A DNA stretch of 64,000 nucleotides. It comes from Fusarium oxysporum f. sp. lycopersici 4287 (Eukaryota; Ascomycota; Sordariomycetes; Hypocreales; Nectriaceae). Location: the NCBI RefSeq assembly GCF_000149955.1, contig NC_030988.1, positions 3,977,351 through 4,041,350 of the forward strand. Direction: 5' to 3'. The notes under the pieces are model-generated. The model searched no databases. It was not told where the DNA came from and saw nothing but the letters and a program-made list of their open reading frames with translations. Numbering within the stretch: position 1 is the stretch's first letter; each line of letters starts with the position of its first letter. Positions 11,298 to 24,086 of the stretch are shown here, in pieces. The position numbers and the translations under genes were made by a program.

Positions 11298-12679
11298 TGT
11301 TAATGGTATTGAGGGTTTAGAAGCCGGTACCTCAACGTTTATTCTCTTTTATGTGTTGCTTGAGATGCTGTAGTTTGTAAAGAAGAGTTTCTTTGGGATT
11401 GTTAGGTAATGCTTAGGTATTTATAATCGTTTCTGCACCCTCCTTGCTCCACAGCTAGGTTTCAGCTCGCTGGGCCACCTTTTCCACTAGGAGCTATTAA
11501 TTGTAACATTTCTCCGTTCGTAAACGCTGAGGGCTGATTTTGTTCCCACCCTCCTAGAGGCAATACGAGAGAGGCGCAACCACCGTTAGGCGCCTGCTAT
11601 GCTTTTATTTTCTACCATTATGACTTCACTATTAGCCCATAGTGGTCCAGGTCAGATATGATATTTTTAGTTTTATCTTAATATAGATTAAGGCCCTCCC
11701 GTTTGCTAATTATTTCATAGAGTAAGAATAAGGATAACACACGGTTAATAAGAGTTTAGCCTAGAACTTCAGTCTATTAAAGGGTAGCTATAAAAATAGT
11801 TAGCAACGTGCAGTGTAACAGCTAAAGTAATCTCTCTCCACCCCATATAAATTTCTAAGTGCTGTCCTTAGTTGCAACCTCTTCGTTAATGCGAACAGTA
11901 CTCGGCACATTAGAAATTTAAGCATCTCTACAGCTACAAGGGGCGGTACACGCGGATGTCATATTGATAAGCGCGATAGTTACTAATCACTAATTGGTAC
12001 ACCTGCGATAAACGTCGAGCTGTTACTTAAACCTAGCTGTTGGTCTTGCTTGACTGGATTATGTCACTAGTTCGCCGAGAGCAATCACCTAATGCCCTTT
12101 AAATAACCTCAGTCAGCACGGCTCACTGCTAGCCATGAGGGAAGGTTTACACCACTGGGTCTAAGGCCTGTAATGGCGTGATGACAATTGCGGGGTAAGA
12201 CCGCGGTCAGGAGACACTGTCTCTAGGTGTCAACCGAGTCGTCTTGGATCAGATCATAAATTGTAAAGTCGATAAGGAAACACGTCATTGTTATAATGCC
12301 AAAAACTCTGTCTAGAAGTCAGATCACTTATACAACACTACTGTTCCCACATGGGTAATACTGGCACTGCATTTAGAGGCACCCTTCACTTCAATCATTG
12401 CATCAGATCATGCTGAATCATGTTGAGCTTACAACACATTGACAATGAGCAAATCCTTTCTGTAGAGCCACGGAGTGTCCTCTCCAGTCAGATGTAAAGA
12501 CTCTGTCTTATTTAATGCTATATATACCCCCAGCAGCTGACTTTCAGAACGATGAGCTACAAAGACTTCCCAAGTATCCCTGCAGATCACTAGTTTCTCA
12601 ACAAGCACGCAAAACAATAGGCGGTTTACTTATCAACAAACGCATCTTTCCACATTCCATTGCCAACAAAGTACGCACG
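11298..12679. other. AT-rich intergenic block plus Hsp30-like promoter
   Basis: 11580-12000 is AT-rich with no coding signal, like sequence degraded by repeat-induced mutation. A TATATATA element at 12519-12526 is placed for transcription of the Hsp30-like gene at 12680. No convincing array of heat-shock elements was seen: only a one-mismatch site near 12310. Confidence 0.45.
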
Positions 12680-13246
12680 ATGGCTCTTTTCCCTCGCAGC
12701 CTTTATAATCCTGATTCCCCCTTTCACCCAATCTTCCGACTTCTCGAGGATTACGACACATACTCCCGACGAGATCAGAATACTCATAACACTGGAATGA
12801 CCCACTGGCAGCCCAGGTTTGATATCTGCGAGACGCCTCGGGCTTACGAACTCCATGGGGAACTTCCTGGTATGAACAAGAAGGAGGTGCACCTCGAGTT
12901 TACTGAGCCGCAAACACTGGTCATCTGTGGAAAGTCCGAGCGAACCTATACCTCAGGGAACCCTCCTGCAGGTTTTGTCGAAGGCTCATCTGCGCATGGA
13001 GCTGTCAAAGGCGATGGCGATGAACACAACAAATCGCAGCCCCAACAGCCAGCAAAGGGCGACAAACATGACGAAAAGACGAAGTATTGGCTTGCTGAGC
13101 GCAGCGTTGGCGAGTTCTCCCGCACCTTCACCTTCCCATCTCATGTAGATCAGGATGGTGTCAGTGCCAAGTTTCAAGACGGGATCCTGAGTATCATTGT
13201 CCCGAAGGTCAAGAAACATGAGTCCCGCCGCATCCATATTGATTGA
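12680..13246 (+). CDS. Hsp20/Hsp30-type small heat-shock protein (188 aa)
   Basis: Alpha-crystallin-type chaperone, expected to bind unfolding proteins as a cytosolic oligomer. The start at 12680 (MALFPRSLYNPDSPF) is chosen because it sits behind a TATA box at 12519 and matches the usual N-terminus of fungal Hsp30 proteins; the frame is open further upstream but without homology. The crystallin domain runs from about residue 40 (WQPRFDICETPRAYELHGELPG) to the end, with the conserved closing motif FQDGILSIIVPKVK. A charged insert of about 50 residues (GSSAHGAVKGDGDEHNKSQPQ...) splits the domain between strands, as is usual for the fungal Hsp30 subfamily. No intron, no lesion. Confidence 0.9.
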   Translation: MALFPRSLYNPDSPFHPIFRLLEDYDTYSRRDQNTHNTGMTHWQPRFDICETPRAYELHGELPGMNKKEVHLEFTEPQTLVICGKSERTYTSGNPPAGFVEGSSAHGAVKGDGDEHNKSQPQQPAKGDKHDEKTKYWLAERSVGEFSRTFTFPSHVDQDGVSAKFQDGILSIIVPKVKKHESRRIHID

Positions 13247-14131
13247 ACCGAACCGCGAGGCCAGCAAATACGGCGCCGTGGTTGAGATTTCACTGATCGT
13301 AACTTGTCTTATCATTCTCATTTTCCTTGGAGGCTGCTTTTGGATATGTATAATATAATTCGGTCCCTATCTTCTCTTATTTATTAAAAATACACGCTCT
13401 TAGCAGCTTTCATAGTAAGATCTACAAGATAGTCCTGTTCAAAACAGCCACAAGTCCTCTCAAGTACACCTTATGTGACCCTTCGCCTAATAAATACTTT
13501 TACAATCCTAGTAGTGTTATGGTGCTCTTGCCAGATGATGTTGTGGTTGCAGAATTGTAAGGAAGTTGTGAAATGCTTGGTAAAGTTAGCAGGGATGCAG
13601 AACATAGTTTGGCATAATAGTGTTCTCTGGAGAATCTAAGAGAATGTTTTGGCCGCTGAGCTCTTTAGTTATCTCTTAGCTTGGATGATCTAATCTTACC
13701 TCTTGCGTACTGTTCACCGTAGGGGTATCCCGCAAAGGTTTTCTTTTTTTTTTTTTTTTTTTCCCGAGCTGGCATAGATTCTGTTCATATCGCGAACTAG
13801 CTCCGAAACAACCTCATCCTTCCCCGACTGCCGACGACAGCGTCTGGCCATATTCCTGATGCGCCTTCCGTGCTATTGAATCCTTATCTGATCGGACGTA
13901 ACCTTCGCTTCGTGAGCAGATATTGATTCCATACGTGTCTGAAACGTCGTAATGATAAATAGCAGAAGTCATATTACACGGTCGCATATGTCGGGGCATG
14001 ATACCGCCCTGAGAACCTTCCTTGTCTGCGGGCAAAGAACCCCCACTAGCGCTTATAGATAACAGGATTGGTTTGCAGGGAATCAGGTGATATATGCTGT
14101 CTATTGGCTATATCTAGAAGCTATGAATATG
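13247..14131. other. intergenic between convergent genes
   Basis: 3' flanks of the Hsp30-like and SomA-like genes. A run of about 20 T lies at 13743-13762. The 13814-14035 minus frame has no recognisable content. Confidence 0.5.
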
Positions 14132-16064
14132 TCAACTTTGGTCAATGTTATCGGCATCTATGTTAGACGCAAAATGGTTGAGGTGAAAGCCTCCTACATC
14201 TTCAACGCTACTTTCTAGGAAAGCACCCAAGTCAAATCCACCAAAATCATCCTCAAACGTAGGAAAACTCGCAAGGTCCTACGTCTATATTAGCAATCAC
14301 CTCACCAGTCCCTAAAGAGAGAGAACGGGATTTACAGTCATATTACAATTTTCCATATTTAATGTCGCGCTCTGAACCAAGTCAACAGGTGGTTTAGCTG
14401 CCATAGAAGCAGGCGTAAGTGGCAGAGCTACTGTTGGCTGTCCCGTAGGCACGGCCTGCGAAAGACTAGAAATCTGGACATCCTTCCTTATACCGACGGG
14501 GTTGATATGAGGCACTGAGCTCGGAGCAGCATTCGCAGGGCGTGTCGCTGTGGAGCCGACGTTCAATTTCGGAATCTTACAAGACACCATCTACGGGACG
14601 TTAGCAATGGAGAAGCAACTCTGTCTCATGCACGAGGCCCATTACCTCATCTTTGACGTTCGTGGTCCTCTTCTTGGGAATAGTCCCTTTGGGAAAGGGG
14701 ATTTTCTCGCGAGTGGCTTTGCTAAGCTGTGGAGTTGGCAAGGCAGGCTTGCTCGTCTGTGACAGTGAGGAAATGGTGCTTCTTGGCTTGGCACTGTCGT
14801 TAGAATCTGCCGGCTGGACTGGCGGGAGTCGAGACCGTTCTTGCAGTGTACCCTGGACCCCATGCTGGGACGTCTCGGGAATCTGGTTTTCATTGGATTC
14901 GTTCTGCCACTGCACCGACCAATTGTCATATGTTTTCCCTTCCTGTTGAAATAGTGTTTGTTTCGCTGCCATTGATGGCGGGGCCGTTTGGCTATTGGAC
15001 TGTTGAAAAGTACGTAAATTAGAGGCTTGTGTCCAGTCATGCATGTGCACTACACCCACATTGCCGCCTAGGCCGCCTACTTTTGCTTTCGGGAAATCAA
15101 GTACTATACTGTAGGTAAGCTATTGGGCAAAGAGATTAAGGGAGTAAAGATAACGGCGAGATCCGAAAAAGTAGATGGGAAAACACACTGATGTTGTTCA
15201 TTGGTTGAGTGCCAAGTTTCACCTGCTTGGTATCAGGCAATGCGCCTGGCCTTGATGCTTGTAGAGCGGGCCGTTGAAAAAGCTTTGAATTTTGTATTGT
15301 CTCTTGACCAGGTGTTCCATAATTTCGATACAGACTGCTTCTGCCTCGTCCCGCTATAATCTCATTCTCGTTTTGCTGCTCCATCGAAGTCAGTTGCACG
15401 TGGGATTTCTGCAAGGCTGCATTTCTACTACCACAAGCTCGGACACCTGAGATTGCGGGAGTCATGCTACCTACGCCCATTTCGCCAGAGTTATAGAAGG
15501 CGTTATGGGTGGCAATGCCCGGAGCCTGCAGTAGTAGTAAGGAGCTTTGTGTCTGCGGCCAGCTAACATTCCGCTTTGGCCAGTTTTGTTGCTATGTATC
15601 ATGTTAACTATGCTAGGAGGGAAAGCGTGTTTTATATGCGATACCTGTACATGACAGGCATATTGACATGCTTCAATCCTTACATTCTCATTCTTTTGAG
15701 CGTTGAACATGGCCCAGAAGAGGCAAAACCATTCATAGAGAAAACAGCTGTCCGGCGATAGAGTGGGAACGTTGGGAGCTGGAAGAAGATTTGAGTGTGT
15801 GGAGTCGAAGCTGTTGTCAATGGTCTTATTACAGGGGGCATTCTTCAACCGCAAGCCTTTGTCGTTGCGATCACTGCCAGGGCTGTGCCTCTGAACCTTG
15901 ACGTCGGAATCGGCCTTGAGAATGGATTGAGCACATTGAAACATGCTATTGTGAAGGAAATACTCGTAAATGTATGTATTGAGTTGTGTCCGTTTGTTGT
16001 AGTTTTCCTGTAAATGTCTCGAGGCATCATGCAGATGGCCGGTCTTGGCCTTCATGTTGGCCAT
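14132..16064 (-). CDS. SomA/Flo8-like LUFS (LisH) transcriptional regulator, five exons, 541 aa
   Basis: Joined exons on the minus strand: 16064-15684, 15591-15189, 15085-14646, 14590-14336 and 14278-14132. They total 1626 bases, in frame throughout. Exon 1 holds the LisH/LUFS block: LNTYIYEYFLHNSMFQCAQSI, then LLPAPNVPTLSPDSCFLYEW and FCLFWAMFNAQK, as in the Flo8/SomA family that controls adhesion and development downstream of PKA. The middle is Q-, S- and P-rich with a basic stretch (KKRTTNVKDE). The end is an acidic-aromatic tail (FPTFEDDFGGFDLGAF) like family C-termini. Intron 3 has a textbook GCTAAC branch point before CCGTAG. The protein is shorter than typical SomA proteins, so it may be a diverged paralogue; an extra upstream exon is possible. 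Nuclear location inferred. Confidence 0.75.
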
Positions 16065-18561
16065 ATTGATGCTGTTCGTGGCCCGGGCTCTTGGAGAATG
16101 TCTCCAGCGGGACTCAAACTCACGAATGGGTTGACTAGACAGTGCAAGACTGACCAGTTCGAAACCAAAAGTGTAGAGTTTGAATTAGGAGCCGTGGTGA
16201 TAATAACAGGTGCCAGCTGTGTATATATACAACCTTTTCAGCTCAACGGGCCTTGCTGTTTCTAAAAGCGAAATTGAGAGCAATGCCACATGCCTGAACA
16301 AGAGCAGTGGGTCCTGACGGGGAAAGGGATAAACTTTTCGGATCAGATCATACCCCGTCAAATGATTTGTGGGACGTAACCACTACATATATCTAGGTTA
16401 ACAAGGGTATATGTCTGCCAAGAGTGGTTAGTTCAATTGTTTTGAGAATGTAGAATCACGATCTAATGTCAACAGAGTAAATTTATCCTGCATTTACCGC
16501 TCTAGAATGTACGTTAGTCGGATAGATCGCCCATGCAGTGGATCTAATGGCGGCCGTTCTTGAGCCAAGCTGTCGCAGGGTAGGCATGATCCCACGGCCT
16601 CGGGAAACAACTGCATTAGTAATCTAGCTGTATGCTTTAAGTAACGCTGCGGAATGGAATACCCAGCACAAACAAAAGAACAACCAATCGACATATTCAC
16701 TTTTACCCTTTAAACACGCCTGGTGCGACACAAGCTTTTAAACTAGTCAGAAAAGGGCATGGTGTCTCAACTTTTTTAGTCAATGCTAATAGGTTCTTTT
16801 TGAAGGATCTTGTTGTTCGCACTCCTTGGAGTAATGGTAAGCCTCAAGCCCCACCATTTGCAACGAAGTACCCCGGGTACCCTACCATGAAGATATGCCC
16901 ATCATAAGCGGGGGCACAAGTGGCGTTGTGATATGACCCTGCCAGTCACCTCGGGGAAGTGCGAATCCGAAGTCACCGAATCAATGTCGGGTCACTAATT
17001 CGAGTTTCTGGTAAAATCATGGAGCGAAGAGCATCGAAGCGTTCGTCCCTGATAAATGTGTGAGACAGCAGTACAAATTTCGGGCTTAGATGCCATTTCG
17101 GTGTAGATGTGCTGACGAATTTTTTCTCCAAGCCTGTCGTTGCAGCTATCAAAGGATTTCAAAGTGAGAGGTGAAAACATGTAAGTGGTCGGGCAATGGC
17201 TTCGAATTGGAAAAATGATTTCACAGCATTGTCCTACTACCACATGATACCTAGTCAAATACAAATACAAAATTAAACCGATGTCAAACCATACGACAGC
17301 TGATCCTGTCTTTTTTTTTTTTGTCTTTTGCGTTCGTTTAATACAGTTAACAATAAAAAGTTGCAGAAGAAGAAAGAAAGCATGAGCGTTGTAGAGATTC
17401 ACCTGTATCGTTAATGGTGTACGGGACAAGCTGAGTGTCAGCGACAACTGACCATGGTAGCTAAAAACTGGACTGGAGTCAAGATCCAGTTAATCACTAG
17501 CAAGAACCAACGATTGCCTACCTGATAGGTAGTATTTAACGAATATAGGTCTCGGCCTCGGTACAGAGTACATGGAATTATTATGGCCTCGTTGGTGGCT
17601 ACGGTGCGTTGATTTTCATACCTGTGCAAGGCAATCGGACATAAACAAGTCCCCCTCACACCTTACCTTACATTAGATAAAAACCTAGATCCTAATAGCT
17701 CGATGAAAATGGATGGCTAGACATTGGGCGACATGGTGGCCAAGACATTTGATTTAGAAATCAACGTGGTGTACATATCAATTCGTAGTGTGCAGCGACC
17801 GCCAATCAGCAACCTGTCCATTCATTCGTTCATCAGATCATGCGGCTGGGATGACATTTCCTCCAGTAACTTCCCACGGCATTCGAACTGGTGGTCAGAT
17901 ATCGACAGACAAAATATCATGTCATTTCTTAGTTACCATCCTTTGAATTCATGGTCCTTCATAGGTTTGCGATGAGTCGAGATAAATTAACGCGATTTCA
18001 AACTTTGATGCAGATTCAATGATCTGACATAAAGGCAATAATATATAACATGATTCTAGGTTTAATGGATGGCGACCCTCCATCTCTTTACCCTTTGACG
18101 TTACTACACTCGGAAACAGCCACGCATCCGCCAACATTTCACGGTCATCTCCAGAGGCAATTTTTCAATCTTGAAGGTTCTCTCTACATGACATGTGGGT
18201 ACTAGGGTGACATATTATAAAACACCTAAGCAATGTACGAACGAATTAGTTATATTGGTTACAAGGTAGCGGAATTCGGGCATGATTGTCCAAGTTAGCG
18301 ATAAGATCAGGTAATTACGATGATGCCTAATCGAAAGACTCGCCCCGTGGAACTAAGAGGTTATCAGGTTACTCTGTCACTTCTCAAGTATTGCGGGTCT
18401 GCACTCAGTTCCAAATCCAAGCCTCTAACGGTCCCCCAGAGGTCTTCATGAAGGTGTGGCCATTAAAGCTCTAAAATTTGATGGCAGGAAGGTTTTAATC
18501 CACAGTCAACCAAAAGATTCCTAATTACATAAAGTGATATCGTAAATAAATAGTCAGTGAT
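16065..18561. other. 2.5 kb intergenic, no firmly supported gene
   Basis: A minus-strand frame at 17447-16995 (150 codons) includes a plausible stretch (EKIRQHIYTEMASKPEICTA) but starts in low-complexity sequence next to a T run at 17311-17322, and no family is recognised. Listed only as a possibility. Confidence 0.4.
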
Positions 18562-21438
18562 TTAATTATTGTATATGACGTGATTGTAGGTCGAGAAATG
18601 ATTGACTGAAAACGTCCAGGTTCCGTCCTCCTCGTTGTAACTCTCAAACCTCGTTCCCTCAACGCTTTTCAGGCGCTCAATATGGCTCGCAACTTGACGC
18701 TTCACCTCTTCCTCCGACAGATTTTTTCCTTTTGTCTTCTTTCGAGGCCACGAATTTTCCAAGGAAATTGAAGCAGGAACATTGAAGCCCTCACCAGGAG
18801 GGGGCTTGAGTCCAAAGGAGTCGGGATAGACCGTTGCTGATCGACTTTCAAGAATGACAAGACCACCGAGCAAACTCTCAAGATCAATGCCCGTAAAGTC
18901 AACTGGATTTTTGAAGCGAATGACACCAACGTTCTCCCGGCCAATGGTCAAGTCCGTCACCCTTTTGCGCTGATCTTTGTCCATAGCCAGAATGTCTTCC
19001 TTTGAAGGTCGTATCCAGTACTCCCCGGCGGGAATCGGCCGCTGTAATTTCATCGGTTTGTTTTGTTCCACATCCGCTTCGTGATCGGATATTACCAGAG
19101 TGTTACCTGGGCTGGGTGGACTACTAGTATGTTCGCTGGTTTCAGTTGTAGTGCCTGGCGTTTGGCTCTTTGCCCCTCCTTCCCTACCGGGGTCGGCAAT
19201 GCCAGTTAATGCCGTCGTGATACTCTCTTTTTGACCCCTGCGGTTAGAAGAACTCATTAATAGATCTCGACCTCGGTCTTGATCAATTTCGAGTGTCTTT
19301 AGCTGCTTAGAGATCTGTGAGAGGGATTTCTCGACTATGTTCAAGCCCTTTCTATGCCCGCCGGTTGATATTGTGTCTTCGCTGGTGCGACGTTGGTCAG
19401 AGCCGCCTCTAGACGGGCTCCTGATCAGTTCATGGCCTAGGTGTGGGGGGTGCATCCAGTCGGAGCTCAGAGGTCTTCTTTTGACTCGGTATGACGGGGG
19501 ATACAACCCGTGACGAGAGCCGGACCTAGGAGAGCCTGGGGGGAAATGACGAGGTGCGAATCTAGGGCTTCTAAAAGAAAGTCCAGCTGGTACGGATTGG
19601 CTTCTTAGTTTACCCTTGCTTGCCCGCCGCACAGCCAGCGGGCCTTGGTCCTGCTGTTGCTGTTTCTCCTCTGTCGTCAAGAATAACCAAGGTGGTCCGT
19701 AGGCCGTAATTTCGTCAATTTTCGTGACCAACTGTGGTTGAATGGTTGCGCGAGTAGCATCTTGTAATGGTTGCTGAATGAGCCTTGTGTCACTAGAAGG
19801 CCTTCCAGGAACCTGGTAATAAGGGGTGCCAGTTTGACCATACTGAGTCTGTTGACCAAATGATTGAGGAACTTGAACTCGACTAACTGGCATCTCTGTG
19901 CTAGGGAGTTGTGTTGCCAGCTGCCCAGCCTGAGTAGTTACGTACCTCTCAGTAACCCAAGGTCTTTGACCTGTGCTTGAGGGCCCTGAAAGAGCGGATA
20001 CTTGGGTAGCCGCCGAAGCAAATGGATTAGGAGCAGTGCTCAAATCTATCCTAAAGATAGACTCGGTAGCCGGCTGGCTACTGCTTGGCTTTTGTGTTTC
20101 AGCAAAGGACGTCGATCCTTGTGCTTGTTGTTGACCCTGGGCCTGGAAAATGGAAGGACTCGACCACGAAGTGCGACTCTCTTGTGGAGCACTGCCATAC
20201 CAGGGTGGTTGAGCAAAACCGAATCCCGGGCTCCCGGAAACTCCGAAATCTCTTTGGCTGCTTGTTGGCCTTTGAAAACCGTCCGGCGGAGTCCCAAACA
20301 CATCTGGACCCTGAGACTTTTGACCCCAGACGAAGGTTTCGCCGGCCTTAGTCTGTCCAAAGGGCGAAGTGGTGGTGGTAGCGGATCCAAAACCAGTTGC
20401 ACCACTTGGTTTGGCTCCAAAACCAGTGCCAAACGCACTCTGTTGGGAGCCGATTCCAAATGTCTGAGGTGGATCAGAAGCACTTCTCTGCATTGATGTA
20501 CCAAAATCGGTTCCAAAATTTGGGCCGCCGAACTCAAATGATAGACCGTACTGGTGACCGAGGGCGTAATCTGCAAGCCTCAGCTCTTCCTGGGAGAAGT
20601 TCTTGTATGGACCTTGGAAGCAAAGATTTTGATAGGAACTCTTCTGCCTGTTGCCTAGCTCACTTTCAACAAATGGGGAGAATGGCTGCTTTGAAGTATC
20701 CGTGGCAGGGATTCCCCAGGCCCAACCACCAAAAGACTGACTCGGAGCGCTGAAAACGGAAGTGGTTGGGGTCCTGAATCTTGTCCAAGCATTTGAGCCA
20801 AACTCGGCTGTACTTGGGCTTATTCCTGTGCTGAAGCCCTTCTTCTTTGCGCTTGAACCGAAGAACCCGCCCCCAAACCCGGTCGGGTCGGAATGATTTG
20901 TGACATTACTTCTGCCAGGATCGCTGAGTGCAGTTAACCCTTGTGTGTTACTGTGATGCTCAAGCCAGCCAGTGCCGGTTGTTGTGGGCGGGAATGTGGG
21001 CGCCGAGCTGGACAACCGGGGTCCAAGCGAACTGACGGGATCTGGAAAAGCTTGACTTAGTATGATAAACTCTGAGCGAGAAGGGTTATGTATTATAGTT
21101 TGCTGTTGTATTATCTTTTTATTACTCAGGTAGACATCAGATAACTACAAATAACTAACAGTTGGCGCCAAAGGTATCTTACCTCCCGAAGCTCTATAGA
21201 ATGATCCGCGTGTGGTAGCAAAAGGTCCAGTGGAAGATGGCGTGCCGGAACCAAAACCCCAACTAGTGGGATCTACGATAAGTCAATTGCTGAAAAAGGC
21301 AGTATTTCCGCTTTATGAGGGAAGCGCAAGCTCGCAGGATATCTTACGATTGGAGTTGTGAATGTTTGATCCGAATGCGTCAAAGCCGGTCGGTAGCTGT
21401 TGCCATTGCCCGAAAGGCTTCTTACCAAATTCAGACAT
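18562..21438 (-). CDS. Nup98/Nup145N-like nucleoporin with GLEBS motif and autopeptidase domain, 886 aa
   Basis: Exons 21438-21348, 21272-21183 and 21041-18562 join in frame (MSEFGKKPFGQWQQLP start). The N-terminal half has scattered FG repeats (GFGGGFFGSS, FGTDFGTS, FGTGFGAK). A GLEBS-like motif lies at about residues 199-226 (PYKNFSQEELRLADY), the site that binds Rae1/Gle2 in this family. The last ~160 residues are the nucleoporin autopeptidase fold (EYWIRPSKEDIL, LTIGRENVGVIRF, LESRSATVYPDS, VPASISLENSWPR), ending SVNHFS, where Nup98 proteins cleave themselves between Phe and Ser. Only about 10 residues follow the cleavage site, so there is no Nup96/Nup145C part. It should act at the nuclear pore. 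FG density is low for the family, which suggests a diverged paralogue rather than the core gene. Confidence 0.88.
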
Positions 21439-22252
21439 TGTGAAAAGTGAATTGCGTCATCGCCGCAGGGGGGCGGCTTCCAGAACTTATGTTTGAATCA
21501 GTTACGGATGGTTAGGAGCATGCTCCTATATCATCTGATCGCAATATGATCTGACGGTTGCAGATAAATGCAGAAGAAGCTGTTCGGAAATGCGGCCATG
21601 ATCTGATGTTCGAATTAGGGTTGTGTCATCACCTCACATTTATAGTTTCGTGACCCGAGATTGGGCGTTGGTAAAAAGAAAAGTACCACTAAACAGACAA
21701 CTAAAGGTGGTGCGGGGTAGGCGAGAAGACGACAGATTGTAAGCCCAACAGCACATGCCACGTCACTAGCAGATACACCTTGTGGCATGATTTATCTCTG
21801 TAAAGAATGTATGCCTGGGGCCATATTAGACTATGATTGGGATAGGTTCACAACTACAAAACGGACTTTTATTAGCCTGGTCATTAGCCTACAAGGCATA
21901 TCAGGCTAGTCTGGGGTCAAAAACAAGTATGATATGGGGTCGTAATCATACACAGAGACAGCTCCTTAGGTCCCTCCTACAAGAACAGGGTTAGTATCAA
22001 ACCTATAGGTGTCGATCGATGTACATGTACGTTGTCACCCGAGGATTGACAAAAAGTCTCCTGCACCACTCTATAGGCATGTGCGTACTACCTAGAGAAT
22101 CTTCGAGACTAGAATCTATGTATAAAACAGGGCTAATCCAATATTCTATTAACAGCAGCTATATAATCTTATTGACGCACCTACCCAGGCCAATGTACTG
22201 CCTTTAGCCCGAATGTCAAGTGACTTGATCTTCGACAGTTGGAGTATAATAC
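21439..22252. other. promoter side of the Nup98-like gene and intergenic
   Basis: No open frame of interest and no repeat recognised before the MITE at 22253. Confidence 0.5.
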
Positions 22253-22448
22253 TATCTCTTTGACTGCGCGAAGGCTCCCATTGGGTATCTTACAGGGATC
22301 TTAGCCAATTACGATCAGTATCTCTCTACCCTCACCCAAATCAAGATACAGGACTAACACATTACCACCAAGCTAGCGACCGACTTAGATAGTGACCTAG
22401 TAGTGGAGACTGGTACCGTGTGGGAGCCTTCGCGCAGTCAAAGAGATA
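22253..22448. mobile_element. MITE-like element 1 (196 bp)
   Basis: Perfect 28-bp inverted repeats: TATCTCTTTGACTGCGCGAA... at 22253-22280 and its complement at 22421-22448. The interior has no coding capacity. The outermost 12-14 bp are shared with the element at 42226-42514, so this is a family. No clear target duplication. Confidence 0.75.
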
Positions 22449-23988
22449 CAAACCGTTACGCCACGGGGCACAATCGACACGGAATCGCTAATCCTGGGGA
22501 CCAAGGTTCGTGAGGTCATGATGACTCGACATTGGTGAACCCCTACGCATTGTGCTTTTCATCTGTCTATTCAGACATGTGCAAGTTCGGATGACATGAA
22601 GTCTGATATGCACAAGGGACAGGTATAATGTTGCCCCAGGTACCATGGAGTAATGCAGACCGAATGGAATGTATGCCCACACGGTAACCGACGGACGATA
22701 TCACAATCCACCATCGTTTCCAAGCATATAACGCTATATAATAAGAACAGTTAATTTGAGAATGAAACTGTCTATTGATTGGAATAGCTTACCAGATAAT
22801 AAGCGCGTCTGGCCAGGCCGAATGTTCTCCTGGGCCTTCGATTTCCATTTCTGTCGTTACTTGCTTATATGTCTGCGGTGGAGCTATTGAGTCAAGCCGT
22901 TGCAAATCACCCTCTGAATTCTCTGAGCTCGCGAGCGGGTTATTACTAAGGACTCTGAATGCAATCCTTCCTTATCATTAGCTCTGGTACCATATGCTCT
23001 TATCTGTGGACTGGGGCACGGTGGAGTCGTACATGAAAAGAATATCCAAGATAAGAAAAACCATGATAATAATGATTATGGGAAGCCATTCGAGCGATTC
23101 TTCCATTGGATGCTTTGGGATTTGGTCATGTTGGCTCGGTGGTGAATTATTCAACGTCGTCATAATTGGTTGGCTATTTCATAATTAGATCTGATTTATG
23201 ATTCCAAAATGTACGAAGTGTGTAATAGCCGGATTTATATCATACTATTCAGCTTCGAGTCTATATTAGGCTAAAATGTTTTGAATTTTTAGTTGGCATT
23301 CCTACGCAATGACTTTGGTCCGCCACTGGATTTGGCCTTTCTATGGTCTGATCTAGAAAGTTTATCTCGAAAGCCCCCGGAAGACTCCTCTTATTCCTGC
23401 ATTTTTTTATTCTCCTTTCGAGGTAAATCGGGTCTCCAACCGCAACAGCATTACCCCATACACAACCATCCGCCAGTCGCTGTCGGAGGAGTTGTCACTG
23501 CAGAGCTAAAAAGTCGCTTAGGAATCGCCCTCCACTACTCACTCAAGCCATACGGCCAACACTTGCGATATTCACAGTGCTGATAGTGGTAGTCAGCGCT
23601 GCGACTCCACTAATACAGCCACACACGAAACCATTAGCAAAACGATGATGCCAAAGCCCAGGCCACAAGTGTTACGACTCTCACGGTTACATCACGTGTA
23701 CCCCACGAATCCATCCAATCACACGCAACCAAGGAAACACCAAGACATGGACCGAAACCAAAACCTCTCGGTCCATCCTTGTCAGATCATTCGGTCCAAT
23801 CCTATCCAACACTTCGGTCCATCACCGGGACCTCATGTATATAGAACCATGTTACTCCACAACCATAGACCTTAGCTCACCAGGTATCAATAAAACTTCT
23901 TAACAACAATAAGCCTAACACGCATTACTTGTCTATCAAGAGACGTGACAGTTCGCTATGGCTCAGTTTACGCCCTATAAACCGACTA
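22449..23988. other. intergenic with one small membrane-type frame
   Basis: The minus frame 23163-22978 (61 codons) would encode a single hydrophobic helix (WLPIIIIIMVFLILDILFMY) between polar ends. It has no family match that I recognise and is noted only as a candidate. Nothing else supported. Confidence 0.35.
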
Positions 23989-24086
23989 ACGTGGTTGATA
24001 AGCATGCCGACCGGACAAGTATGCCGACCAAAAATCCCTCATCCTACATCATTTCCATCTGATCAGATACTTCTCAACCACCCATT

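Noticed and set aside
12515..12679. Upstream extension of the Hsp30-like frame
   Set aside because: A TATA box lies inside it and family similarity starts at the ATG at 12680.
16995..17447. 150-codon minus-strand frame as a gene
   Set aside because: Starts in low-complexity sequence around a T run; no recognised domain or splice structure.
22449..22530. Possible tRNA next to MITE 1
   Set aside because: No A/B-box pair or cloverleaf could be built.
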